Shown here: in pieces, positions 13,955-22,497 of the stretch | Position numbering within the stretch: position 1 is the stretch's first letter | How the letters are laid out: every line of letters begins with the position of its first letter | Origin: Burkholderiales bacterium | GTDB taxonomy: Bacteria; Pseudomonadota; Gammaproteobacteria; Burkholderiales; Burkholderiaceae_C | DNA length: 64,000 nucleotides | Direction: 5' to 3' | NCBI GenBank assembly: GCA_016192425.1 | Contig: JACPUE010000068.1 | Location: 62,001 to 126,000, forward strand | Translations under genes and position numbers: made by a program | Notes under the pieces: generated by a model | The model's database searches: none | Told to the model about the DNA's origin: nothing | What the model saw: the letters and a program-made list of their open reading frames with translations, nothing else

Positions 13955-15588
13955 TGTGGGACACCTCGTGCAAGGACTGGGGTGATCGCATCCTGGCCGG
14001 AAGGTCGCTTTGCCCTTCCTTGCCGCTCTTTGAAAAGGAGGTGAGCAAGGCTGAACGAATCTTCACCCAGCTGCGCTTGCCCGACGTACCTGGAACGCCG
14101 ACGCTGGCAGAGGCAGGTGGGGAATGGTTTTTGGATATCGTGCGCGTCCTGTTTGGGAGCTGGGACTCCGAGCAGTTGTTCCGTCATATCAGGGAACTGT
14201 TCATCCTCTGTCCGAAGAAGTCCAGCAAGACCACGTATGCGGCAGCGCTTTTGTTGACGGCCGTGATCATGTCGCCCCGGCCACGCAGCGAGTTTCTTTT
14301 CATCGGCCCAACGCAGGCGGTCGCTGAACTCGCGTTCCGCCAGGCGGCTGGCATGGTGGCCCTTGACCCGGTGCTGGCGAAGAAGTTCTTGATCCAGGAG
14401 CATCTCAAGACGCTCACTTTCCGTCGTACTGGGGCGAATCTGAAGGTCAAATCCTTCGATCCAAAGGTGCTCACAGGCGTGAAACCTTCGGGTGTGCTGG
14501 TTGATGAGCTGCACGTTATCGGCGAAATGAATAACGCGGATCGCGTGCTTGGCCAACTGCGCGGCGGCATCATTTCGCAGCCAGAAGCGTTCCTGATCAA
14601 CATCACTACGCAGTCGGAACGCACGCCTGCTGGGGTGTTTCGTAGCGAATTGCTGAAGGCGCGAAAGGTGCGCGACGGCGAGACGCAGGCGCCCATTCTG
14701 CCGATCCTGTATGAGTATCCGCAGGGCATCGACTGGAGGAACCCTAGCAACTGGTGGATGGTCACCCCGAACCGGGGGAAGTCAATCACTGTGGAGCGCC
14801 TGGTCTCCGACTATGAGCAGGCCGAAGCGTCGGGCGAAGAAGAACTGCGCCGCTGGGCATCGCAGCACTTGAACGTCGAGATCGGGCTCGCGCTCATGTC
14901 CGACCGCTGGGCCGGGGCCGACTTCTGGGAGACGCAAGCGCGCAAGATCAGCCTGGAGAGCATCCTGGCCGAATGCGATGTCATCGACGTGGGAATCGAC
15001 GGCGGTGGCCTGGACGACCTGCTGGGCCTTTCTGTGCTGGGTCGGCACAAGACCACGAAACAGTGGATGTTGTGGATTCACGCCTGGGCGCATCCCTCGG
15101 TGCTTGAGAGACGCAAGGCGGAAGCCGCGCGCTTTCGCGACTTCGCTGCAGACGGTGACTTGACCTTGGTGAAGACGGTTGGTGAAGACGTGGCCCAGCT
15201 CGCCGCGACGGTGGCCCGAATTGAGTATGCCGGCCTGCTGGACAAAGTGGGCGTGGACCCCTCGGGCATCGGCAGCGTGCTTGAAGCCCTGGACGCAGCA
15301 GGCGTACCGGCGGACAAGATCATCGGCATCAGCCAAGGCTGGAAGATGACGGGCGCAATCAAGACGGCTGAACGCAAGCTGGCCGAAGGAGCACTCGTGC
15401 ACGGTGGTCAGCCGCTCATGACATGGTGCGTCGGCAATGCCAAGGTAGAACCGCGTGGCAACGCCGTGATCATCACAAAGCAGGCCGCAGGCGCCGCGAA
15501 GATCGACCCTCTCATGGCCACCTTCAATGCCGTGACGCTCATGAGCATGAACCCCGCCACCGAAAAGTCATTCTGGGAAACACTGTGA
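13951..15588 (+). CDS. terL: Terminase large subunit
   Basis: A 545-residue packaging motor. The ATPase domain has Walker A CPKKSSKTTYAAALL and Walker B GVLVDELHVIGE. The C-terminal nuclease domain shows acidic motifs DVGIDGGGLDDLLGL and VGVDPSGIG. It cuts concatemers and pumps DNA into the prohead through the portal encoded next. Length is usual for HK97-type terminases. Confidence 0.93.
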   Translation: MMWDTSCKDWGDRILAGRSLCPSLPLFEKEVSKAERIFTQLRLPDVPGTPTLAEAGGEWFLDIVRVLFGSWDSEQLFRHIRELFILCPKKSSKTTYAAALLLTAVIMSPRPRSEFLFIGPTQAVAELAFRQAAGMVALDPVLAKKFLIQEHLKTLTFRRTGANLKVKSFDPKVLTGVKPSGVLVDELHVIGEMNNADRVLGQLRGGIISQPEAFLINITTQSERTPAGVFRSELLKARKVRDGETQAPILPILYEYPQGIDWRNPSNWWMVTPNRGKSITVERLVSDYEQAEASGEEELRRWASQHLNVEIGLALMSDRWAGADFWETQARKISLESILAECDVIDVGIDGGGLDDLLGLSVLGRHKTTKQWMLWIHAWAHPSVLERRKAEAARFRDFAADGDLTLVKTVGEDVAQLAATVARIEYAGLLDKVGVDPSGIGSVLEALDAAGVPADKIIGISQGWKMTGAIKTAERKLAEGALVHGGQPLMTWCVGNAKVEPRGNAVIITKQAAGAAKIDPLMATFNAVTLMSMNPATEKSFWETL

Positions 15589-16802
15589 ACTTCCTCACCC
15601 GCCTCTTCAGCCGAAAGAGCTACTCGGTCACCGACCTGGCGCAGGAGTTCGGCCTCTCGGCGCCGGTCAAGTCCGGCGTGCGAGTGGGCCGGCTGCAGGC
15701 CCTGCAGGTTGCCACCGTGTTCGGCTGCCTTCGCGTACTGGGGGAGGGCGTTGCCCAGGTGCCGCTCAAGCTCATGCAGGGCGAGGGCCGTGGCAAGCGC
15801 ACGGCCGTGGAACACCCGCTGCACGAGCTGCTGCACGTCAAGCCCAACGACTGGATGAGCAGTTTCGAGCTGCGCGAGACCATGACCTGGCATGCTGGCC
15901 TGTGCGGCGCGGCCAAGGTGTTCGTGGTGCGCGACTCGCTGGGCAAGCCCATCGAGCTGATCCCACTGGAGCCCGGATCGGTCACCACCAAGCAGCAGAG
16001 CGACTATCGCCTGGTGCACCAGGTCACATCGCCCAATGGCGGCCAGCGCGAGTTCCCGCAAGAGGCAATCTGGATGCTGCGCGGCCCCAGCTGGAACGGG
16101 TTTGAAGGCTTGGACGTGCTGCGCATCGCGCGCGAAGCCATCGGCCTGAGCATCGCCGCCGAAGACCACCACAGCCGCATGCACCGCAACTCGGTGGCGC
16201 CTTCGGGCCTGTACAGCGTGGACGGCGCTCTGGGCGCAGACCAGTACAAGGCCCTGCGCTCATGGCTCGAAAAAGAGTACGGCGGCCTGGAAAACACCGG
16301 CCGCCCGATGATCCTCGACCGCAACGCCAAGTTCACGCCCTACGCCTTCAAGGGCGTGGACATGCAGCACCTGGAGACCCGCAAGCACCAGATCGAGGAG
16401 GTGTGCCGCTACTTCCGCGTCATGCCCATCATGATCGGCTACAGCGACAAGGCCGCCACCTACGCCAGCGCAGAGCAGATGTTCCTTGCGCACCTGGTGC
16501 ACACCCTCATGCCGTGGTACGGGCGCTTCGAGCAGTCCATCACGGCCAACCTGCTGACCGCGAAAGACCGCAAAGAGGGGTACTACCCCAAGTTCACCGA
16601 GCGCGGCCTGCTGCGCGGCGCCATGAAGGATGAGGCCGAATACCTCAGCAAGCTGGTCGAGCGCGGCGTGCTCACCCGCAACGAGGCGCGCGAGCTCATG
16701 GACCGCAACCCCATCGATGGCCTGGACGAACCCCTGACCCCCATCAACCTGACCGCCGACCTGAACCCGGCACCAGCCCCGAAGGAAAAACACCATGCGT
16801 GA
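15585..16802 (+). CDS. Phage portal protein, HK97 family
   Basis: A 405-residue portal protein that starts at GTG 15585, overlapping the terminase stop (GTGA). Family marks are ATVFGCLRVLGEGVAQVPLKL near the N-terminus, HPLHELLHVKPNDWMSSFEL, and the stem region IEEVCRYFRVMPIMIGYSDKA. A dodecamer should form the DNA gate at one vertex. Confidence 0.92.
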   Translation: MNFLTRLFSRKSYSVTDLAQEFGLSAPVKSGVRVGRLQALQVATVFGCLRVLGEGVAQVPLKLMQGEGRGKRTAVEHPLHELLHVKPNDWMSSFELRETMTWHAGLCGAAKVFVVRDSLGKPIELIPLEPGSVTTKQQSDYRLVHQVTSPNGGQREFPQEAIWMLRGPSWNGFEGLDVLRIAREAIGLSIAAEDHHSRMHRNSVAPSGLYSVDGALGADQYKALRSWLEKEYGGLENTGRPMILDRNAKFTPYAFKGVDMQHLETRKHQIEEVCRYFRVMPIMIGYSDKAATYASAEQMFLAHLVHTLMPWYGRFEQSITANLLTAKDRKEGYYPKFTERGLLRGAMKDEAEYLSKLVERGVLTRNEARELMDRNPIDGLDEPLTPINLTADLNPAPAPKEKHHA

Positions 16803-17427
16803 CTATCTCGACATGCCGTTCAAGATCAAGGCCGTCTCTGAAGACGGCCTTTTTTCTGGCTACGGATCCGTGTTTGGCGTGGTGGACAGCTACAAGGAAG
16901 TCGTCGCTCCCGGCGCCTTTGCCGACTCGCTCACCAGCCGCATGCCTTCCCTGCTGTGGCAGCACCGCAGCGGCGAGCCCATCGGCGTGTACACCACCGT
17001 CAAGGAAGACAGCGTGGGCCTGTACGTCGAGGGCAAGCTGGCCCTCAAGACCGCGCGCGGCGCAGAAGCCTACGAGCTGCTCAAGATGGGCGCCGTCAGC
17101 GGCCTGTCCATCGGCTTCATCAGCCGCGAGGACAGCTACGACAAGGTCAGCGGCGTGCGCACCCTCAAGAAGCTCGACCTGTGGGAAGTCTCCCTGGTCA
17201 CCTTCCCGGCCAACGACAGCGCCCGTGTCTCGGGCGTCAAGTCCATCGAGGCCATCACCACCCTTGCCGACGCTGAAGCCTACCTGCGCGATGCAGGCGG
17301 GCTCAGCAAACGCGAAGCCTGCGCCCTGGTGGCGCGGGTCAAGTCCCTGCACAGTCGGAGCGATTCCGATGGTCTGGGCGAACTGGCCGCGCTCATCCAG
17401 CGCAACACCTCCATGCTCAACAACTGA
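16795..17427 (+). CDS. HK97-type prohead protease
   Basis: A 210-residue S78-family serine protease. The catalytic His lies in LLWQHRSGEPIG and the Ser in MGAVSGLSIGF; LWEVSLVTFPAN is a third family motif. It removes the N-terminal delta region of the major capsid protein during maturation. It overlaps the portal gene by 8 bases. Confidence 0.92.
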   Translation: MRDYLDMPFKIKAVSEDGLFSGYGSVFGVVDSYKEVVAPGAFADSLTSRMPSLLWQHRSGEPIGVYTTVKEDSVGLYVEGKLALKTARGAEAYELLKMGAVSGLSIGFISREDSYDKVSGVRTLKKLDLWEVSLVTFPANDSARVSGVKSIEAITTLADAEAYLRDAGGLSKREACALVARVKSLHSRSDSDGLGELAALIQRNTSMLNN

Positions 17428-17439
17428 AAGACCATCACC

Positions 17440-18795
17440 ATGCACACTACCCGCAAGCACCTGACCATCGGCTTCCTGGCCGTGGTCGCCATCATGGCCA
17501 TCGCCACCCTGGCCGGCCATCCCATCCTGCCGCCCGACGCTCTGGCGGCCCTCGGCGTCCTGCCCTTCGCCATGACCGGCGAGCTGGACACCAAGGGCTT
17601 GAAAGAACTGCTGGAGAAGCAAGGCCAGGCCTTCGATGAGTTCAAGGCGACCAACGACGCCCTCATCAAGGCCAAGGCAGACGGCAAGGCAGTCTCCGAC
17701 CTGGAAGCCAAGCTCACTACGCTGAACGCCGCATTCGACGACGCCCAGGCCCAGCTCAAGGCCCTGGAAAAGCGCCAGGGCCGCCCCGGCACCGGCGGCG
17801 ACGTGGATCCCGCCAAGGCAGAGCACAAGGCAGCGTTCGGCGCATTCCTGCGCAAGGGTGACGACGGCAACCTTGCCGAGCTGCAGAAGAAGGCCTACAA
17901 CATCACCACCGATGCCGATGGCGGCTTCGCCGTGCCCGAGGAGCTGGATCGCGACATCCTCAGCCTGATGGTGGACGTGTCCCCCATCCGCGAAATCGCC
18001 AACGTGCGCACCGTGGGCACCAGCGACTACAAGAAGCTGGTCAACACGCGCGGCACCGCATCGGGCTGGGTGGACGAAGACGACGCCCGCACCGCCACCG
18101 CTGGCTCCAGCCTGGCGCAGGTGACCCCCTTCATGGGCGAGATCTACGCCTACCCGCAGGCCACGCAGCAAATGCTGGATGACGTGTTCTTCAACGCCGA
18201 GCAGTTCATCATTGATGAGTGCTACACCGAGTTCGCCGCCAAGGAAGGCGCGGCATTCGTGTCGGGCGATGGCACCAAGAAGCCAAAGGGCTTCCTGGCC
18301 TACACCACTGCCGCCACGGCAGACGGTGCCCGCGCCTTTGGCACGCTCGAACACGTTGCCACGGGCGTTGCCGGCGACTGGGCAGCGTCCAACAAGACCG
18401 ACGTGCTCATCACCCTGGTGCACCGCCTCAAGGCGGGCTTGCGTGCCAACGCTCGCTGGGTGATGAACAAAACGATCATGGGTGAAATCCGCACCTTCAA
18501 GGACGCGGAAGGCAACTACATCTGGCGTCCCGGCCTGGAGGCAGGCCAGCCCGCCACCCTGCTGGGCTACGGCATCACCGAGGCTGAAGACATGCCTGTC
18601 AAGGCCGCCAACAGCCTGAGCGTTGCCTTTGGTGACTTCAAGCGCGGCTACACCATCGTGGACCGCATCGGCACCCGCATCCTGCGCGACCCGTACACGA
18701 ACAAGCCCTACGTCGGCTTCTACGTGACCAAGCGCGTGGGCGGCATGGTGGTGGACTCCCAGGCCATCAAGCTGCTGAAGTTCGCTGTGGCCTGA
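17440..18795 (+). CDS. Major capsid protein, HK97 fold, with hydrophobic N-terminal segment
   Basis: A 451-residue protein. Residues about 46-120 are a charged helical delta/scaffold region (KGLKELLEKQGQAFDEFK); from about 150 on is the HK97 fold (ITTDADGGFAVPEELDRDIL, SGWVDEDDA, YAYPQATQQMLDD, DFKRGYTIVDRIG). Unusually, residues 8-30 form a hydrophobic stretch (LTIGFLAVVAIMAIATLAG) like a signal anchor. An internal ATG at residue 45 would skip it, but I see no good ribosome-binding site there. The protease upstream would remove the whole N-region. Confidence 0.9.
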   Translation: MHTTRKHLTIGFLAVVAIMAIATLAGHPILPPDALAALGVLPFAMTGELDTKGLKELLEKQGQAFDEFKATNDALIKAKADGKAVSDLEAKLTTLNAAFDDAQAQLKALEKRQGRPGTGGDVDPAKAEHKAAFGAFLRKGDDGNLAELQKKAYNITTDADGGFAVPEELDRDILSLMVDVSPIREIANVRTVGTSDYKKLVNTRGTASGWVDEDDARTATAGSSLAQVTPFMGEIYAYPQATQQMLDDVFFNAEQFIIDECYTEFAAKEGAAFVSGDGTKKPKGFLAYTTAATADGARAFGTLEHVATGVAGDWAASNKTDVLITLVHRLKAGLRANARWVMNKTIMGEIRTFKDAEGNYIWRPGLEAGQPATLLGYGITEAEDMPVKAANSLSVAFGDFKRGYTIVDRIGTRILRDPYTNKPYVGFYVTKRVGGMVVDSQAIKLLKFAVA

Positions 18796-18855
18796 TAAGT
18801 GGCGCAGGGCTGGCCTGGTGCCAGCCCTGCCATTGCAACCTGAAAGAGACACGCC

Positions 18856-19119
18856 ATGAAACTCAAAGTCACCAAGCCATTCGACTTCGCGCACCGTGGC
18901 TGCGAAGTCAAGCGCTACGCCAAGGGCGAAGAAATCGACACCGACACCGCCGACCCCGAGCTGGTGAAGGTGGTCACCGACGAAGGCTGGGCCGCAAAGG
19001 CCCGCGCCAAGGCCGAAGGCCAGGGCGGCAAGGAACCTGCCGACCCGCTGCCCGGAGACCCGCCCGGCTCCGACGAACCCGACCCGGCGCCCCCGGAAGA
19101 CCCCGCTCCACAGCCCTGA
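18856..19119 (+). CDS. Hypothetical head-module protein
   Basis: An 87-residue protein (MKLKVTKPFDFAHRGCEVKRYAKGEEID...) with an acidic, Pro-rich tail (DPLPGDPPGSDEPDPAPPEDPAPQP region). It resembles small phage proteins that lie between the capsid and connector genes, with a short beta-rich core. Role not known; a capsid decoration or connector-side role is inference from position. Confidence 0.65.
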   Translation: MKLKVTKPFDFAHRGCEVKRYAKGEEIDTDTADPELVKVVTDEGWAAKARAKAEGQGGKEPADPLPGDPPGSDEPDPAPPEDPAPQP

Positions 19120-19180
19120 TCCCCCTTCGCCATGCCTCCGCCCACACCGGCGGGCGCATGCCAAAGGCGGAACCCGCACC

Positions 19181-19741
19181 ATGACCACCACCCGAATCAC
19201 CGACGCCACTACCGAGCCCGTCACGCTCGACCAGGCCAAGGCCCACCTGCGCGTGGACGGCAGCGACGAAGACACGCTCATCACGGCCCTCATCACAGCC
19301 GCTCGCCACGACGCCGAAAACCGCCTGGGCCGCGCTCTGCTGCATAGCACCTGGCGCCTGACGCTCGACGGCTTCCCCACCAGGCCAGGCAGCGCCCTGG
19401 CCCTGCAAATGGCCCCCATCATCGCCATCACCAGCGTGCAGCACTACGACCCGGCCGGTGTGCTGCAAACCCTGGACCCCAGCGCCTACCGCCTGGCAGA
19501 CCACAGCCTGGAGCCCACCGCCACCTGGCCAGCCACCCAGGCCCGGCTCGATGCGCTGCAGGTCACCTACACCGCAGGCTACGGCACTACGGCAGACAAG
19601 GTGCCCGCCCCTATCGTGCAATGGATGCTGCTGGCCATTGGCGACCTGTACGCCAACCGCGAACGCAGTGCTGAGCGCCCCGTGGTCGCCCAGGGCTTTG
19701 CTGACGCCCTGTTGGATCCCTACCGCGTGTGGGTGGTGTAG
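19181..19741 (+). CDS. Head-tail connector protein (gp6/phiE125 gp8-like)
   Basis: A 186-residue protein with the connector pattern: EPVTLDQAKAHLRVDGSDEDTLITALITAARHDAENRLGR, then VTYTAGYGTTADKVPAPIVQWMLLAIGDLYANRE. These are the helices of HK97 gp6-type adaptors that bind below the portal. The start ATG 19181 has a weak upstream site. Confidence 0.85.
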   Translation: MTTTRITDATTEPVTLDQAKAHLRVDGSDEDTLITALITAARHDAENRLGRALLHSTWRLTLDGFPTRPGSALALQMAPIIAITSVQHYDPAGVLQTLDPSAYRLADHSLEPTATWPATQARLDALQVTYTAGYGTTADKVPAPIVQWMLLAIGDLYANRERSAERPVVAQGFADALLDPYRVWVV

Positions 19742-19743
19742 CC

Positions 19744-20064
19744 ATGGTGCGGGCCGGTCAATTCAACACCCGCGTCACCGTGCAGCGCCAGACCGCAGCA
19801 GAGGACGCCTGGGGACAGCCCCTGCCAGCAGGTTGGGAGACACATGTCACTCTGTGGGCCAGCGTGCGCCACCTCTCTGGCGCTGAGGCCATCAAATCTG
19901 GCGCCGACGTGTCCATCGTAGCGGCATCCATCCGCATCCGCTGGCGCGAAGACATCACCGCAGGCATGCGCGCGGTGTGCGGCGCGCGCGTGTACGACAT
20001 TGAAGCTGTGCTCCCCGGCCCCCGCCGGGAGTACGTGGACTTGACAACCAAACAGGTGCAATGA
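19744..20064 (+). CDS. Head closure protein (head-tail adaptor)
   Basis: A 106-residue SPP1 gp16/PF05521-type protein: GQFNTRVTVQRQTAAEDAWGQ, TLWASVRHLSG, and IRWREDITAGMRAV. It should seal the connector after packaging. I chose ATG 19744, not the GTG at 19729, which lies inside the previous gene. Confidence 0.82.
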   Translation: MVRAGQFNTRVTVQRQTAAEDAWGQPLPAGWETHVTLWASVRHLSGAEAIKSGADVSIVAASIRIRWREDITAGMRAVCGARVYDIEAVLPGPRREYVDLTTKQVQ

Positions 20065-20498
20065 TGGGCATGAAGATCCGCATGGACGTAGCGCGCTTCA
20101 AAGAGCAGCTGCAGGCCAGCGCAGACAAACTGCACGCCGCCACCCGCCCGGCGGCGCAGGCTGGCGCGCAAGTCCTGTATGAGCGTGCCCTGCAGCTCGC
20201 CCCCGTATCGCAGGCTGCGCACATGTTCCACGGCACGCACGGTGTGTACGGCCCCTACAGCCCCGGCAACTTGCGCGACTCCATCTATCAGGTCTACTCC
20301 AAAGACCGCAGCTTCGAGGACGTCAGCACCTACCACGTCAGCTGGAACGCCAGCAAGGCGCCCTATGGCGCCATGGTCGAATTTGGCACCAGCCACGCTC
20401 CGGCGCATTCCTTCATCGGCCGCGCCGTGGCCGAGACCCGTACCCAGGTGCGCGAGGCTGTGAAGACACGATTTTTGCAAGAGGCTCGCAGCAAATGA
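20061..20498 (+). CDS. HK97 gp10-like tail-completion protein
   Basis: A 145-residue protein with the gp10 signature: a helical N-terminus, VLYERALQLAPVS, SPGNLRDSIYQVYSKD, and APYGAMVEFGTSHAPAHSFIGRAVAE. It acts at the head-tail joint. ATG 20061 overlaps the upstream stop (ATGA). Confidence 0.83.
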   Translation: MMGMKIRMDVARFKEQLQASADKLHAATRPAAQAGAQVLYERALQLAPVSQAAHMFHGTHGVYGPYSPGNLRDSIYQVYSKDRSFEDVSTYHVSWNASKAPYGAMVEFGTSHAPAHSFIGRAVAETRTQVREAVKTRFLQEARSK

Positions 20499-20848
20499 GC
20501 ATGGAAGCCGACCTCGCCGTCGCCCTGAAGGCGCTGTGCACACGTGTGTACCCCGACACGGCACCCGCCGCTACACCAACGCCCTACATCACGTGGCAGG
20601 CCCTGGGCGGCGAGTCCATCTACACGTTGAGCAACGCGCCCATCGACAAGCGCCGCACCCTCATGCAGGTCAACGTGTGGGCCGCATCGCGCCTGCAGGC
20701 CACCACCCTGTCCCGCGACATTGAAGCCGCACTGGCAGGCACAGCCGCATTCGTAGCCACGCCTACAGGCGAACCCATGTCCGTGTACGAAACCGACACC
20801 AAGCTCTACGGCTCCATCCAGCGCTTTGACATCTGGTCTTCCAGGTAA
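20495..20848 (+). CDS. Tail terminator/tail completion protein (DUF3168-like)
   Basis: A 117-residue protein (ALKALCTRVYPDTAPAATPTPYITWQALGG, NAPIDKRRTLMQVNVWA, DTKLYGSIQRFDIW) with the layout of gp17/DUF3168 tail terminators, which stop tube growth and join tail to head. It overlaps the gp10-like gene by ATGA. A terminator follows. Confidence 0.8.
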   Translation: MSMEADLAVALKALCTRVYPDTAPAATPTPYITWQALGGESIYTLSNAPIDKRRTLMQVNVWAASRLQATTLSRDIEAALAGTAAFVATPTGEPMSVYETDTKLYGSIQRFDIWSSR

Positions 20849-20874
20849 GTCGCGCGCACCACCCCAGACAACAG

Positions 20875-20897
20875 AACCGCCCCGGGGCGGTTTTTTT
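20875..20897 (+). terminator. Strong terminator between head-tail and tail-tube genes
   Basis: AACCGCCCC-GGGGCGGTT is a perfect palindrome followed directly by five or more T residues (20890-20897). It lies within the late operon, 27 bases after the tail-terminator gene and about 90 before the tail-tube gene. Confidence 0.85.
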
Positions 20898-20988
20898 GTG
20901 CCCGCACAGGGCTTACCGCACCCGCCGCTACCCATCGCGGCGGTCTTTGCCCGTTGCGGGCACCCACCACAAAGAAAGGCCCATTACC

Positions 20989-21636
20989 ATGGCTTACTCT
21001 CTCCCAGAAGGCTCCAGCCAACAGTTTGCCAATACGTTTGCGTCGGCAAAAACCATCACCGCAGTCACCAACGCAAACCCTGCAGTCGCGACCTGCGCAT
21101 CGCACGGCTACGCCACGGGTGACGAAATACTGCTCGCATCGGGCTGGGAAGACGCCACCGACTCCGTCTACAAGATCGAGACCGTGGATGCCAACAGCTT
21201 TAAGATTCTCGGTCTGGACACTTCCAGCACGAGCTTCTACCCTGCTGGCTCCGGCACCGGCACCTGCCAAAAAATCTCTGGCTGGACGGCCATCCCCCAG
21301 GTGCTGACCATCTCCGCATCCGGCGGCGATGCCCGCTTCACGGACGTCAACCCGCTGGCAAAGCGCAACGGCATCAAGATCCCCACCGGCTTCAACGCTA
21401 CCAGCATCACGCTGTCGCTCGGGTTCGACGCCACCAACGCCAACTACAAAACCATGGTGGGCATCGCCCGAACGCTGTCCAAGGTGGCGTTCAAGCAAGT
21501 GCTGTCGGGCGGTTCCGTGCAATACGGCTACGGCTACATGAGCGTTAGCGAATTCCCCAAGCTCAACAACAATCAGGTCAACACCGTGGACGCCGCGCTG
21601 ACGTTCCTCGGGCGCACCATGTCCTACGACTCCTGA
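20989..21636 (+). CDS. Major tail tube protein
   Basis: A 215-residue protein. The N-terminal part contains a beta-rich insert (SHGYATGDEILLASGWEDATDSVYKIETVDANSFKIL); the C-terminal part is tube-like (VSEFPKLNNNQVNTVDAALTFLGRTMSY). Position after the tail terminator and before the frameshifted chaperone is that of the siphovirus tube protein. ATG 20989 has GAAAGG upstream. Confidence 0.85.
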   Translation: MAYSLPEGSSQQFANTFASAKTITAVTNANPAVATCASHGYATGDEILLASGWEDATDSVYKIETVDANSFKILGLDTSSTSFYPAGSGTGTCQKISGWTAIPQVLTISASGGDARFTDVNPLAKRNGIKIPTGFNATSITLSLGFDATNANYKTMVGIARTLSKVAFKQVLSGGSVQYGYGYMSVSEFPKLNNNQVNTVDAALTFLGRTMSYDS

Positions 21637-21678
21637 GCGAGCCGCCCCCACCCCTGGCGCAAGCCACCCCCGGCACCG

Positions 21679-21730
21679 GCCCGGCCCCGTTCGTCCTTCG
21701 CAGGGCGGCGGGGCTGGGCACGGGCTTTTT
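21679..21730 (+). terminator. Possible attenuator after the tail tube gene
   Basis: GCCCGGCCCCG (21679-21689) pairs with CGGGGCTGGGC (21709-21719) over 11 bp with one G-T pair. A run of five T comes six bases later. The large loop and offset T-run make it a weaker candidate; it may tune expression of the chaperone below the abundant tube protein. Confidence 0.4.
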
Positions 21731-21752
21731 CACCACTCTGCGAAAGATCATC

Positions 21753-22145
21753 ATGGCAAAAATCATCCTGGGCAAGCGCCCCAGAAACTTCAAGCGCGTC
21801 GTCTCTTTTGACCTCCCCGAAGGCGGCAAAGGCTCCATCGAAGTTTCGTTCGTGTACCGCACGCGCAAAGAGTTCGGCCAGTTCGTTGACGAAGTCTTCT
21901 CCGCTGCGGGCGTGGCCCCCGCCAGCCAGGCAGACGACGACGTGAAGTTCTCGTTGGCCAAGGCGCTGGAGAAGACCGTTGACACCAATGCGGACTACAT
22001 CATCAAGATCGTGGACGGCTGGAACCTCGACGCCGAATACAGCCGCGACGCCGTCCAGCAGATGTGCGACGAATACCCCGGCGCCGCACAGGCGGTGATC
22101 GAGTCCTACCGCCTCGCCATCACCGAAGGCCGCCTGGGAAACTGA
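21753..22145 (+). CDS. Tail assembly chaperone G-like
   Basis: A 130-residue protein (MAKIILGKRPRNFKRVVSFDLPEGGKGSIEVSFVYRTRKEFGQ...) with the fold pattern of phage tail assembly chaperones. It ends at TGA 22143 directly after a slippery heptamer. As in lambda G/GT, most ribosomes should stop here and a fraction should shift to make a longer form that helps load tube protein on the tape measure. Confidence 0.82.
   Translation: MAKIILGKRPRNFKRVVSFDLPEGGKGSIEVSFVYRTRKEFGQFVDEVFSAAGVAPASQADDDVKFSLAKALEKTVDTNADYIIKIVDGWNLDAEYSRDAVQQMCDEYPGAAQAVIESYRLAITEGRLGN
22136..22142 (+). promoter_or_regulatory. Programmed -1 ribosomal frameshift site GGGAAAC
   Basis: The heptamer G GGA AAC is in the correct phase (X XXY YYZ) and is followed at once by the zero-frame TGA. 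A -1 slip continues into the open frame that ends at 22462. Confidence 0.82.
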
Positions 22146-22462
22146 AGGCCGCAGGCGCTGCGCGGTACGAGAAAGCAGCGCCTGAGCAGGACAAGGCAAA
22201 CCCCTTCATCGCCGCCATCCTCAGCGCTGGCGGCGAACAGGTGGTCGAAGTGTGGCCCGAGAACTGGCCCGCCTTTGTCCTGTTCAACCGCCTGGGCACC
22301 CAGTGGAACGTGGGCTTTGGCGGCCCCGTGGGCCTGCGCTACGAAGCGCTCTACCCCCTGCTGGACAGATGCACCCCAGGCCCCGACGACTGGTCCGACA
22401 TGTTTGAAGACGTGCGTGTTCTCGAATCCGCCGCCCTCGGGGCCATCAACAACAACGAATAG
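22142..22462 (+). CDS. Tail assembly chaperone T extension (DUF1799-like), made by -1 frameshift
   Basis: After the slip the frame continues LKAAGAARYEKAAPEQDK, then AFVLFNRLGTQWNVGFGGPVGLRYEALYPLLDR, which is the DUF1799 pattern. It adds 106 residues to the G-like part, giving a 236-residue GT-like product. It has no plausible start of its own, so it is annotated as the frameshifted part. Confidence 0.8.
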   Translation: MKAAGAARYEKAAPEQDKANPFIAAILSAGGEQVVEVWPENWPAFVLFNRLGTQWNVGFGGPVGLRYEALYPLLDRCTPGPDDWSDMFEDVRVLESAALGAINNNE

Positions 22463-22497
22463 CCGCCCCATGGCGGCTTGATTTTTGGAGCCCCGCA

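Noticed and set aside
16744-19431. Long minus-strand frame (895 codons) opposite the capsid genes
   Set aside because: It is antisense to the protease and capsid genes, whose motifs are clear, and has low-complexity composition.
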